A stretch of 64,000 nt of DNA. It comes from Colletotrichum lupini. Its lineage: Eukaryota; Ascomycota; Sordariomycetes; Glomerellales; Glomerellaceae. The stretch covers positions 248,001 through 312,000 of the forward strand of contig NC_064678.1 in NCBI RefSeq assembly GCF_023278565.1, written 5' to 3'. The notes under the pieces are model-generated. The model searched no databases, was not told where the DNA came from, and was given only the letters and a program-made list of their open reading frames with translations. Positions 24,429 to 34,498 of this stretch are shown piece by piece. A program made the translations under genes and the position numbers. Position 1 is the first letter of the stretch. Each line of letters begins with the position of its first letter.

Positions 24429-26110
24429 ATGAATGCAACGGACTGTGAGCACGGAGCGCGAAGCAACAATCCCAAAGAGAACGCAAAGATAGTCTTTGAG
24501 AAGAGAAACGGTGCTATAATATTTGGGGCTTCCGGTATCGTGAGTGTCGGATTGGAAGTCCAATTCGACCGCGGCGTACGGCCGACTGCGCAGGGGCCAA
24601 TTGGGGGCCCTATTTACGATTATCGTAGCCAGCCCAACCTACGGTTGGAACCTCCTTTTTACACCTACGCAGATATTCAGATAGTTCAATTGATCTCTTC
24701 GTCAACTACGGTTCGAACCAACTACCCTGTAATAGGGATACCAACAGTGAGCCTCCCAAGTTGCACATTCATTGGCTTTTTCTCCATGCTCAAAATTCTA
24801 GTCTAGCTGGGTTTTGATGCTCGAGTGTCTTAGCTACCTTACCCATCAACAGTCGCCTTCAGTCAATTCATAGGCATAAGCAAGAGGCCTCTGGGCAGGA
24901 AAACGGCACGGTTAGAGGACGATGCGAGACTGAAGATACATACCGGACTCGATCTTACCGATGCTGACTTGACGCTGCAGAGACCAAAGGTTATCCCAGA
25001 GGTTGTGCTGTTGCATTTATACGTTACTGGTAGGTACGACTTCATTTGCTTGATTATCAAAGCACAGCGCACACAAATGGATTGGCCAAGAGACTTCTTG
25101 CAGCGGACACGGGCCATGAAAGTGATCTAGAAAACCCAGTCAAGATCAACGCTGCGATCATCGACAACGGTCTGGAAGCCGTCAAGCATCTATGCCCGAA
25201 CCTCGAAATTGTTTCCCTACAGACGGGCGGAAAGGTGAGTGAAACTCCGGCTGCGATAATTAAGTTTCACTAAAGGCTTCTCCCCTAGGGGTACGGAATT
25301 GTAGGATTCGACTGGCCTCCCGCACCGTGGAAGGAAGACCTAGCCCGCTTGCCAGAACCGTACGCGTCTAAGATTTTCTAGTTCGCCCAGTCCGACGTGT
25401 AAGTAGAGACGCCGCTAACAGTTGGTGGAAATGGGCCGAAGTCAGGCCGTCCTTTTTGGTGAACTTTTCGACAATAGTCGCGCCTCCTCAACTCCCTCAT
25501 ATCAGCCAAATCTGATAAGGCCTACTCTATAGCCTGGATTTCTCTCCCAGTCTAACGTCATAAACGTGGCACAGAGCTCGGGGCGGTATCACTCATTTTA
25601 TCTTTCTACGTATGGTGACGGAGTGTCCTGTCCCTTTCCAGGAACCTAAGAGTCCTGGGCGGCACTGCACACCGATTCTTTTCAAGACCGGTAACCTGTT
25701 TCCATATTCACGTATCCTTGCACTCGTAGGAGACTCATGAGAGGCCATTAAATATCGAAGATGGCGATTCTGTCTCGTGGGAGATGAAGTGGCGATCTAT
25801 TTGCAGCTATTTTGGCCTCAATGGAATTGGGCCACCAGAGCAGCTCACCAGCCAGACATTGGGCATCAACTGTCTCATTGCTCAGAAAGACAAGTGGCCA
25901 GACTAGGTCGTCACGAATGGTCTTGAACGGGGCGCCCTCGGAAACGTTGATTAGGATATACTAACTGTCATTTTAACCTCGCCGATTCCTATCGACTATG
26001 GCCTGACGGCATCTCGAGACATTGGGTTCACTGAGAGTCTAGAGCCGGGGAGAGGCTACATCCTAGCTTTTGATCGACTTGTAGAAGCAAAGTTTCTGCC
26101 GCGTTACTGA
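24429..26110 (+). pseudogene. PRISE/SirQ-like NAD(P)-dependent reductase, decayed
   Basis: Remnant of the short-chain dehydrogenase subgroup that includes plant progesterone 5-beta-reductase/iridoid synthase and fungal SirQ-like proteins. Pieces in order on the plus strand: an N-terminus reaching the Rossmann motif GAIIFGASGI (about 24508-24540); LDLTDADLTLQRPKVIP (about 24945-25000); a stretch with AAIIDNGLEAVKHLCPNLE and LQTGGK (25150-25235); GIVGFDWPPAPWKEDLARLPEP (about 25300-25360) then a TAG; FPGT..SWAALHTDS (about 25640-25680); YFGLNGIGPPEQL (about 25808-25845); and a C-terminus PIPIDYGLTASRDIGF...FLPRY ending TGA at 26108-26110. The frame changes several times and in-frame stops occur. 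A solo LTR sits immediately after the GASGI motif. No functional enzyme is expected. The family would normally be about 390-420 aa. Confidence 0.8.
24545..24746 (+). mobile_element. solo LTR of the Copia-A family (not RIPed)
   Basis: The 202-bp sequence begins TGTCGGATTGGAAG and ends GGATACCAACA (TG...CA), flanked by a perfect 5-bp target duplication GTGAG (24540-24544 and 24747-24751). It aligns along its whole length with the two LTRs of Copia-A (34294-34498 and 41507-41711). The differences are mostly C in the solo copy where those have T, or G where they have A. It arose by LTR-LTR recombination or a one-LTR loss, and it escaped RIP. Confidence 0.93.
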
Positions 26111-28201
26111 CAAATTGAAACTCAGCTCGACTGGCTGGCCAGGGTGCAGAGATTCTTTCAGCCTCAAGTATTGTCAAAAAGTCCAGGGAAGCGGATCCAG
26201 AACCCTACGGTCTTCAAGTGAGCTCATCATGCGAGCGATTAGTAGACCGATATAGGCATAGACTAGTTTACATTGTTAAATATTTACACATCCTAGAGTT
26301 TCAAGACAGCCAATTCTGCGAAGCCGTGAGTTGGTGCTTGGTTCATGGCTGACCTATATGACACAAGAGAATGCGGAAGGGTACTTGGTGATGGTAAGAG
26401 GGTTGCTGCACCCTAGATGGAAGACAGAACTCAGTGGGAAGCAAAAAGGTGATCCGCCTCAACAAGGGGATTGTGATCTACAACTAGCTTGATTGTGGCT
26501 AGGTTGGCATTGAGGATTGACTTTCATAGAATCGAGCAGGTCTGAACAAGCCGTAACTTATAGCCTACACTTAGTCGTGTAATCAAAAGCAATGATATGG
26601 CTTCCATTCGGCGATGACATCCGTGAGGATAGGGCGGCAGGGGGGCTGCTTGTCGAAAACCCCTCCTCAGTCCGCCGTAACTTATCAGTTTCGAAACATT
26701 TTATATCCATAAACGAAGAAAGAAGAGCCTTAGTATGCTCTAACTCATGTCCCAGAGCCTTGTGGTTTCTAGAGCAGAATTATTTCACTTAACCTGATAT
26801 CATTTTTTAGTGCCCCGCCACGTAGACTCAACTTCTAAAGAAAGCCTCCAGTGAACGAGAGTCATTTGAGTCCTTTTCTAGGGAACCAGGCTTGACCGCT
26901 CTGCCTCGTATTCATATAAACGGGTGTAAGTTAACATGAACGAGAAGAATGCTCCGCACTCTGTCCAACACAAAATCAGTAATTGCATGCGCGCTTAGGT
27001 GTTTCCTTTCGCACAAAGTAGCAGATTGTGATCAATCACAGTACGATGGATTGTATACCATAGAGTAATTATCTTACCTTGCGTGTCAACGAGTTCAAGT
27101 TCCATACGCCAATCAGGGTTGTAAAGACCATGAATCGAATTTGAAGCTTGAAGCAGGGGTCCCCTAGATCAATAGGCTTGGGCCGAGGGCCCGCACCCAC
27201 GGGATCCTGAATCAATTACCATGAACTATCGAAAGATGCTTTTGGATCGGCGGATATCAGCCAAATGTAACGTGTAGGTTCTGACTGACAATAAAGTCTC
27301 GGTCATCGTCGACCTGGCGATCACCAAGATAACTTTCTTTGGCCTTTGCTTGGCGCTAGCAAAGGAATGCAGATTTGCATCTTCACTTGCACCTGGCAAA
27401 TTATGAGAGAGAGCACATTGCCATCCAATTCTCCATGTCAGATGGCCTGCAAGTCCTAGCCCGTTTCCCCAGTCCTTTGACGTGAGCTGTCTAATCCATC
27501 AAACTATGCATATACCAATGGGGCAAAGAGCCGAGAGCCCACGTGAAGACGGATTCTGGTACTCACTTGCCGATCATTGGCGCAATTCTTTGCTCCATCG
27601 GGAAAGCAATGCGGCGTCTTAGGCATGAAGTACGGACCACCGAGGCCAGGCGTTCGAGCACCATATTAGATTCCAACTGGGATGCACGCTGTACGCTTGA
27701 AGGTTTCAGCAGAAACACCAGACGACTTGTTACAGGAAGGACCGCCTCAGAGGAACTCTGTCTTCACAGGCAACCAGAGAGATCGAGACAAGTGACAGGC
27801 CATCCTAGTTAAATTTTTGATCATTGAGAGTGGCCGGTGGCAATTCATCAGGGCAAAATGACGATACCCAGTCCTGAGGCGGAACTTTCGCCCGATGAAG
27901 TAGCCGAATTGTTGGAAAGAAAGACAGGTTTGTGAATTAGGGTGTTCGTAGGCCCGCCTCATCAAAATATGATGAGTCGCTCTGGCTTAAGTATTGATCG
28001 CTCAATGACTATTGTTTGTGTTTCTGAGGTCTACATGTACGCACCGTGACAGGTGGAGGCCGCTCTCTCAAATGCAGACGCTGACGAGAACCGTTCTGGC
28101 GCGGTTGATGGTTCGTGTATGTCTAGAACGCCTCGCTCAAAAATGCAAATCAACGTCCCTCGTGGTCATACCCCAATAATAATCGGTAAGAAGAATAGGC
28201 T
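26111..28201. other. intergenic, no gene supported
   Basis: About 2.1 kb with only short ORFs. A short frame at 27858 (MTIPSPEAELSPDEVAELLER) followed by a GT could be a first exon, but no continuing exon is convincing. This may be more decayed coding sequence like the neighbouring pseudogene. Confidence 0.5.
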
Positions 28202-30393
28202 TTAGGCTTTTTGCCGGTCTGGATGATCTTGTACACCAACCTTTGACCTCCTCTTCTCTCTCTGAGCCCGCCACTTGGGCCCCCAGAATTGATTGACAAC
28301 CTGAATGGGAGACACAGCTATGACCGCCATGCCGAGGACAAGGAACGCGGTGCCAGGGCCAACGGCGTTGAGCATCTGCTCTGCGAATGCCACGCCGAGA
28401 GCTGCCAGCCCGCAGCGGACCACATTGTTGATGGCTGTGGCACTCGCGCCCTCACCGGGACAAAGATCCGAAATGATGGTCTGGTTCAGCGCAAAGATGG
28501 CGTTCGCCGATGCGGCAATAAGAAATTGCATTGTCAAGGGCAACGCAATCCATCCCGGTCGGGATATTGCATTAGGATACGCCAAAGAAAAACCGTAGCC
28601 GACGATAGAGGCAACGAATAGGAAGACTATCCACGGGAGGCGTCTCAGACGGGCCTGCTCCAAAGGGAAATCCGGCGCAATATCTTTGGGTGACAGTTCC
28701 TCGTCGTAAGGGATGTTGTGGGTTTCCTTGTATTTGGTCTCAACGGCTTTGTAGTCTCGAGTCAGAAGTTTGCCCGCAAACACGGAGCCGACAATGGTCC
28801 CAATTCCTACCCACACAGGTCAGTCACGTCCGGACAGTCCCGCTTCCATCGGAGTTCAAGCCATCCAATCAGTGTTTGATGTTCGGAAGGAGTAGTTTCT
28901 ACTGACCATTGGGTATGAATGCTACACCAAGAAGGAGTTCGTTCAGTCCGAACCGCTCCTTGAACAGTGGAGTTGTGCTGGTCGTTACCATGTTCCAGAT
29001 GGCATAGATCACACCACCCCAGACGAGGTTGATCACCAAGTCCTTCTCTTTGAAGAGCTTGAACGGCCTCAAAAAGGTCCAAATGGTAATCTTGCGATTC
29101 AAAGGTCCATCTGGATCCTCCATATACTTCGGCTCCTTGGTCACATATCTGTAAAGCGGCTTGTAGATGATGCCGTTCAGACGGAGGGATCCATTGCCAG
29201 CAATAGTTCTCAAAGTCTCTGGTAGGAATACCATGATAGTGATGAGAATCAGCGACGTGGCGATGAGCAAGAAAACAAACACGGATCGAAAGCCCAAGGA
29301 ATTGGCGAGAGCACCTCCTAACAGCGGGCCGATCGCTGTGCTGAAATTTCGGACTACAAAGAATTAGATGCCGTTCAAGACCCCGGCGGAGAGTACCACG
29401 ACTCACTCGCTTGATAGAAGCTGATGTATGCCCCCCTTTCGGCCGTCGGAGAGATATCCTGGATAACGCCGTTGCCTGTCACACCAGACACGTTAGCTGC
29501 CAAGTTTGGAAACTGAAGAGACGGCTACGACGGAACACCTACCGATACTAACAGTTGAGGCACTTCCTGCAGCTTGGAGGCCCCGGAAAATGAGTAATAC
29601 CGCGTAGTTTGGCGAGAAGCTCAACGCGATATTGGCGCCAATGTAAACGCCCATGGAAGCGATGTAAGTTGGTCGCCGGCCGAGCGTGTCAGACATGGGG
29701 CCCCATATCAGCGGTGTAACGGCTTGCATGATCAAGTAAGACGTGATTGTGAGTGACACTTGTGATGCGCTAACCTTCAGCTCCTGGATCGTACGTTAGC
29801 ATCTGCCGGGCGCGTGAATTGCTTTGAAAGAATGACGGATAGTTTCCACTCACCTTGGATATTGCATCCAAGGAAGGGTTGTAAATGTTGGACGATAACC
29901 CGGAGAAGAGACCCGCAGAAGCAATAATAACTAGAATAAACCACTTGTGCCTCTTGGTGAAGACCGAAAACGGTTCATCATTACCATCATTGTTGTCGTC
30001 GTCTTGCTGACTCCCCATCTCATTGGAATCGTCGAAAGGATTCCGGTCTTGGCCTCCACGTCCCTCGTCATACTGATTGTACTGAGAGTCTTCAAACGAC
30101 TTGGTGCGGAGCTCTCCAGTGCTGCTATCCTTCTGCCAGGTCCTCTTCCGGATGGGCGGCGGTCTCAGCGGCAGAATGTTACGGCCGCGCGGGGCTCCTA
30201 GTCGGATGCTGGTGCCGGCCCGAGATAACCGAGTGGGAAAGGCCTTTTCGTCATAGTATCGGTCCGGCATGTACTCGTAGTCATGAGCGAGAAAGTTGTA
30301 CGCTGCAGCTGATGCAGCAGTCAGACTTCCGAGCAGTCCCCTCCTCACGTCCGGTCGCGGCGGCGGCTGCGGCTGTAGCCGATTGGGATTCAT
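28202..30393 (-). CDS. MFS transporter, DHA1 drug:H+ antiporter type
   Basis: Twelve-helix major-facilitator protein related to fungal multidrug/polyamine exporters. Five exons: 30393..29854, 29783..29543, 29475..29407, 29353..28907 and 28806..28202. All splice sites keep one frame, 634 codons (633 aa). The first ~150 residues are a cytosolic tail rich in Pro, Arg, then Asp/Gln/Asn (RGGQDRNPFDDSNE...). TM1 follows, with LFSGLSSNIYNPSL, then motif A GPMSDTLGRRP in loop 2-3 and the DHA1 motif C region IGPLLGGALANSLGFR. The long central loop carries PDGPLNRKITIW. The second half has the LNQTIISDLCPGEGASATA block typical of the QDR-like subgroup. The likely role is efflux of toxic or cationic compounds; the substrate cannot be deduced. 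No neighbour suggests a cluster role. Confidence 0.92.
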
Positions 30394-31614
30394 AGCTTAA
30401 TTTGACTCTGAATCCCTTTCTATTTCGTCGGTTCAAGAATGAAAGAAATCAAAGTATGGAAGACCAGATCTTGGCCCCGTGGACAGTTGCTACGCTCGGT
30501 TATCTCATGCATATAAAGAACAATACTGGCCAAGTCCACCGGCTGGTCTGGAAGTCCAATTCAGCTTTCACCGCCACGCTGTGACGCAGCCAGCTAGTAT
30601 TCATCATCGTCCTGACGTCAATTAGAGATCGCGAACACGGCTGAACGAGCTAAATCGAATTTCGATAATCAGCTCGAGAAAGAAACCTCCAAGTTGAAGA
30701 GAGGACCAGGTTTACCCTCGCGCGAAGTGGTCCGGGGATGCCTGCGACTCCTCGCACGGCCGCCCACCCCAAATGCACGAGAAGCGCAAGGAGGCATGGG
30801 AGGCTCAAGAGGTTACAGAAAATGGTTTCGCAAAACACTGAAGCTATTGGTCGTCCCATCTTCTAGACCACTTCTGCCTCCTTTGTGAAACAACGAGGCT
30901 GCTTCGACGCCGCGTCGTAGTCATCGCCAACAACGAGTCGACGCTTCGAAGTCTATCTATGGCTCTCCGACCCCCTCCACCCCCCTTCTCCTCTCAACAC
31001 AAACAGTAGGGGAACTTTAAGGGCAGAGGAAACAAACCGGAGCAGAGAAAAAGAGAGGGTCGGGGAGCGCACGTTCACCTAATGGGCCAAAGCCGGCCCT
31101 TAATCGATCACCTTCTTTTCCTATTGTCTCCGGCAACCGTGTTAATGACACCGAATTCCCATCATTTCTACCCGTCAGTCGGAAACTTGACGCACACTTG
31201 CCCCTTTGGGACACATCTCAACCCCGTAGACCAGCGCGAAAAGGCCCGGGCCCGAGTGGTGGCGCCTCGGCCTCCAAAGTTTGACACGAGCCAGAAGTCA
31301 AATGATGGATGGAACTAGCAGAGACTGACAGAATGGACGAGCACAAGGCCTGAATAAGAAGTGCATGGGTTCCACCTCGCTCGCTACCCTGGCCGCTGCC
31401 TTATCTAGTATCCCAGGACCCTTTCTCTCGGTTATTCGCAACCGGGCTAGCACGACAAGCGCATCTGTGATACGCTTGACAAGTGCTTCACGACCTGTCG
31501 GCTCACCTACCGAGGCAGAGATGTTTTAGACAGTGAATCGACGTACCGAGCAAAGTAGAAGACCGACTAGCCACTCCAGCAACAACATTACCGGCGTGGA
31601 GGGTGAAGCAAGTG
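30394..31614. other. intergenic, divergent promoter region
   Basis: This interval separates the MFS start and the plus-strand Pro-rich gene. A short frame from 31364 (MGSTSLATLAAALSSI) looks signal-peptide-like and could be a first exon of the next gene, but no good donor links it to that gene. Confidence 0.45.
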
Positions 31615-32459
31615 ATGGATATGGGAAACCGTAACGTCGCCAAGCGCGACAAGGAAGAGGAGGAGGAGGTTCAAGATGTTCGCCGACAAATGCAAGACGC
31701 CGAAGCAGCCAATGCTCAAGCTGTTGCCGCAGGAGCTGCAAAGCAAGCGGGCGCGCCCAATGCCAACGCGCTCCCTCTCGATCCGAACCAGCTTCTCTCA
31801 GTCCTAGGTCTACTCAGCGGTCAACCTCAAGCCACGCCGGCGGCGCCTGGACAGCCTGTGGCTACAGGAATGCCTCCGAACAACAATGCCAACGTACCGA
31901 CGGTCACCATCTTCGTAACGGTGACGCCTCCAGCTGCGACACAGACCGTGATGATCATGGTCCCGACAACAGTCACGGTGACTGCGACACCAGTAGCGCC
32001 TCCCCCAGTTAATCAGCCTCCTCCTCCACCGCCAGCTCCGCCAGTCCAGACATCACCGCCGCTGCCGCCAGCAGCACCGCCGATGAGCACTCCGCCACCT
32101 CCTCCTCCGCCGGTCGTCGCGCCCCCACCACCTCCACCACCTCCTCCAGCCAGCGGGCTCACGATGCCTCTTGTTGGAGCTAGCCCGTTCCCGATGCCGC
32201 CTCCTGCGGCGTCCGTGTCTGCGCCCATGTCTTCAGCTTCATCAACAGGAACTCCCAAGGGAGCCGGCGGTACTCCCACAGCTGTAGTATTGTTGGGTGT
32301 CTTCGGCGGTGTTGGTAAGTCAAGCTTGACGAAGCTCAACTGGTAAGTTATTCGCTAACAGAGAGCCTAGCTGGTGTGTCCCTCTTAGCAATGGGAGCAT
32401 TCGTATATGGTTTGATGAGAAGAAGAAAGAATAAGTCTGAAGCAGAGGTAAGCATCTAA
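31615..32459 (+). CDS. Pro-rich single-pass membrane protein, N-terminus uncertain
   Basis: No named family. Exon 31615..32314, a 56-nt intron (32315-32370), then 32371..32459 gives 262 aa in one frame. Order: a charged N-terminus with NVAKRDKEEEEEV (a possible KR processing site), an Ala/Gln-rich helix, a leucine segment LDPNQLLSVLGLLSG, a Val/Thr-rich part (TVTIFVTVTPP, TVMIMVPTTVTVTATP), long polyproline runs, a Ser/Thr/Gly stretch, then a transmembrane helix VVLLGVFGGVAGVSLLAMGAF that is completed across the intron. The stop-transfer is RRRKNK with a short tail. The frame is open upstream of ATG 31615 to a stop at 31534-31536, so a signal-peptide exon may be missing. A GTAAGC at 32448 allows an alternative C-terminal tail. 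Likely a plasma-membrane or wall-anchored protein; function unknown. Confidence 0.65.
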
Positions 32460-32869
32460 TGGATTCCTGAATATCAGCTAGGCGCTGACGAGTTGTTAGA
32501 CTGCGAGCGTCCAGAGTATGCAAATTGGAAGGCCAATGCCCTCCTGAGTTCTTCAACAGAACCAGTGGGGTGTGGCGTTGTAGACTTTTCCCAGATTATT
32601 GGCGGTGTCATCAAGGCAACTTCATGGTCTAGAGTTGATAGTAAAATTCGGACATACCCCAACACACCAGACGGCAAAATTTCCCGGTTACCTCAGGCGA
32701 GGGAAAAGGCAGGTATCTGCTGGATTTCCGCTTCTCCCATTCCAGTTACTTCATGTAAGATCAGAAGCGTTGGAAATTTTGGAATACAATTATTGTCTAT
32801 TGTTTAATATTATACACTCAAAAAATCCGCTGGGCGTAATCGTGATGAAAAGACACACTCACCGCATAA

Positions 32870-33850
32870 TCATGCTGGTGGCTGAGGCAAGCCGTCCCAT
32901 ATCTCTTTCAACCATTCGGCGACTTTGGCGGCGATGATCTCGCTGTTCTTTTCCGTAGTGCAAAAAGCGTGAGGAAGTCCCGTATCGTCAATCTCAACCC
33001 TCGCCCAACCGTTCTCGATGTGCTTCTCTCTGGCTCTGATGAAGTGGTCCCTGAAATGGTCTCCAACCCAGTGATCCTTCTTCGCGAAGAAGAAGAAGAA
33101 TCTAGGAGCAGCTCGCTTGCCGTTCCCCACATCGTCCTCTTCAACCTCCCAGAGTTCCTTATCCCACTTCTCCTCGGTAATCACTTTCATCTCATCTTTG
33201 CCCATGTGAATGGCTTGCCATACTCCGTCCCGACTCTTCAAGAAACTGGTCGTGACATCTGCTGCTTTGGGACCCATGCCTAGGACATTGCCCACGAACC
33301 ACCGGAGCGCGACCGCCGGCCAGAGGTTCAAAAACTTTTGTGCGATCACGTGTGCGGTATTGTCGAGGAATGGCGTCGTACGAATGAGTTCCATTTGCTT
33401 TCCGCTCGGCGATTTGGAAATATGTGTGACCGTTGGGAAGAGCAGCATGCCCGTGAGAAGCTTGAGATGGGGCGCGCGCGAGGGATCCTTTAGGTGCCGG
33501 TGGAAAATCTCAAGGGCAATGTAGCTACCGACAGAATGGCCCGCGATCACGACAAAGTCATATGGCTCGCCCTTCTTGCCCGGCGAATTGCGCGAAGAGT
33601 CTGTCCGCCGCAATGATGCCAAATGGTCAAAAACAAGCTCAATCTGATGTTCCACATCATACGGCGGGCTGTCTTTACTGAACGGCTCGTGGCTGTCATC
33701 TCTAAACCCAAACAGATCGCGGCCGTGGACGTGAATGTGACCGTCGGCCCAGCCGATGCGGGCCTTGAGCGCATCGAAGAAGTCGGTGTAGTAATCGACA
33801 AGCCCTGGGTTGCCGGGAATGAAGAAAAAGAGGCCGTGTCCCGTCGCCAT
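32870..33850 (-). CDS. LDAH-type lipid-droplet serine hydrolase (alpha/beta fold)
   Basis: Single exon, 326 aa, of the lipid-droplet-associated hydrolase family (Pfam LIDHydrolase). ATG 33850 (MATGHGLFFFIPGNPG) is chosen because the family begins directly at the oxyanion-hole motif IPGNPG (residues 11-16). The frame is open further upstream, but that part is low-complexity with a KKKK and TLTHTRTQT stretch and is probably 5' UTR. The nucleophile is Ser106 in AGHSVGS (GxSxG), the acid is probably in the AKKDHWVGD segment, and the His is about residue 294 in GLPHAFC. Family members sit on lipid droplets and are thought to act on neutral lipids or sterol esters, although activity is debated. Convergent with the Pro-rich gene, about 410 bp between stops. 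Confidence 0.9.
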   Translation of the reverse strand: MATGHGLFFFIPGNPGLVDYYTDFFDALKARIGWADGHIHVHGRDLFGFRDDSHEPFSKDSPPYDVEHQIELVFDHLASLRRTDSSRNSPGKKGEPYDFVVIAGHSVGSYIALEIFHRHLKDPSRAPHLKLLTGMLLFPTVTHISKSPSGKQMELIRTTPFLDNTAHVIAQKFLNLWPAVALRWFVGNVLGMGPKAADVTTSFLKSRDGVWQAIHMGKDEMKVITEEKWDKELWEVEEDDVGNGKRAAPRFFFFFAKKDHWVGDHFRDHFIRAREKHIENGWARVEIDDTGLPHAFCTTEKNSEIIAAKVAEWLKEIWDGLPQPPA

Positions 33851-34293
33851 TGTCTGTGTTCGCGTGTGTGTAAGAGTGTCTTTCTTTTTTTTTCTTGCGC
33901 TTTGGTGAAGCCGTCTTGCAACACAGCACGGCCCGCACAGATTCTGTCGGCTCTGTGCCGAGAGTTGACGTCGTCTAAAGTCGAGAAGCCCGGCAACGAG
34001 AGGCGGAACTTTTGGAAAGGAGGTTGAAGGGCGGGAGATCCACCTCGGCAATGAATCGCGAAATTGGTGGGCAGTTTCCACGCGTTGCATTAGTGTCGGA
34101 GATAATGCGCCGTCGGCGTTTATCTCACTACGTGCTCGACGGTACGTACCTCGATTCTGGTGATGGCTTCATTTCGCCGAGCACTGGTGATGTAACGATT
34201 GCACACCCCGTACTTTGTTGAACATAATTCACTTGAGATTTATTCTTGTCCATGGTCGCCTGTATTCTGCTTATAGTCGCCGGAACCTGAGGG

Positions 34294-34498
34294 TGTCGGA
34301 TTAGAAGTCTAATTCGACCGCGGCATACAGCCGACTACGCAGGGGCCAATTAGGGGCCCTATTTACGATTATTATAGCTAGCCTAACCTACGGTTAGAAC
34401 CTCCTTTTTATACTTATTATATAGATATTTATATAATTTAATTAATCTCTTCTTTAATTACGATTCGAATTAACTACCCTATAATAGGGATATTAATA
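34294..34498 (+). repeat. Copia-A 5' LTR
   Basis: Starts TGTCGGATTAGAAG and ends GGATATTAATA. The outer (5') part is only lightly mutated relative to the solo LTR; the inner part is heavily mutated. Confidence 0.95.

Noticed and set aside
24708..24720. GGTTCGAACC, resembling a tRNA B-box
   Set aside because: It is inside the solo LTR and recurs in Copia-A's LTRs; no cloverleaf or A-box surrounds it.
27858..28190. Possible small two-exon gene beginning MTIPSPEAELSP
   Set aside because: The apparent donor leaves a phase that does not continue in frame at the nearest acceptor; no domain.
33851..34090. N-terminal extension of the LDAH-type hydrolase
   Set aside because: The upstream frame is open, but the family starts at the IPGNPG strand and the extension is low-complexity; treated as 5' UTR.
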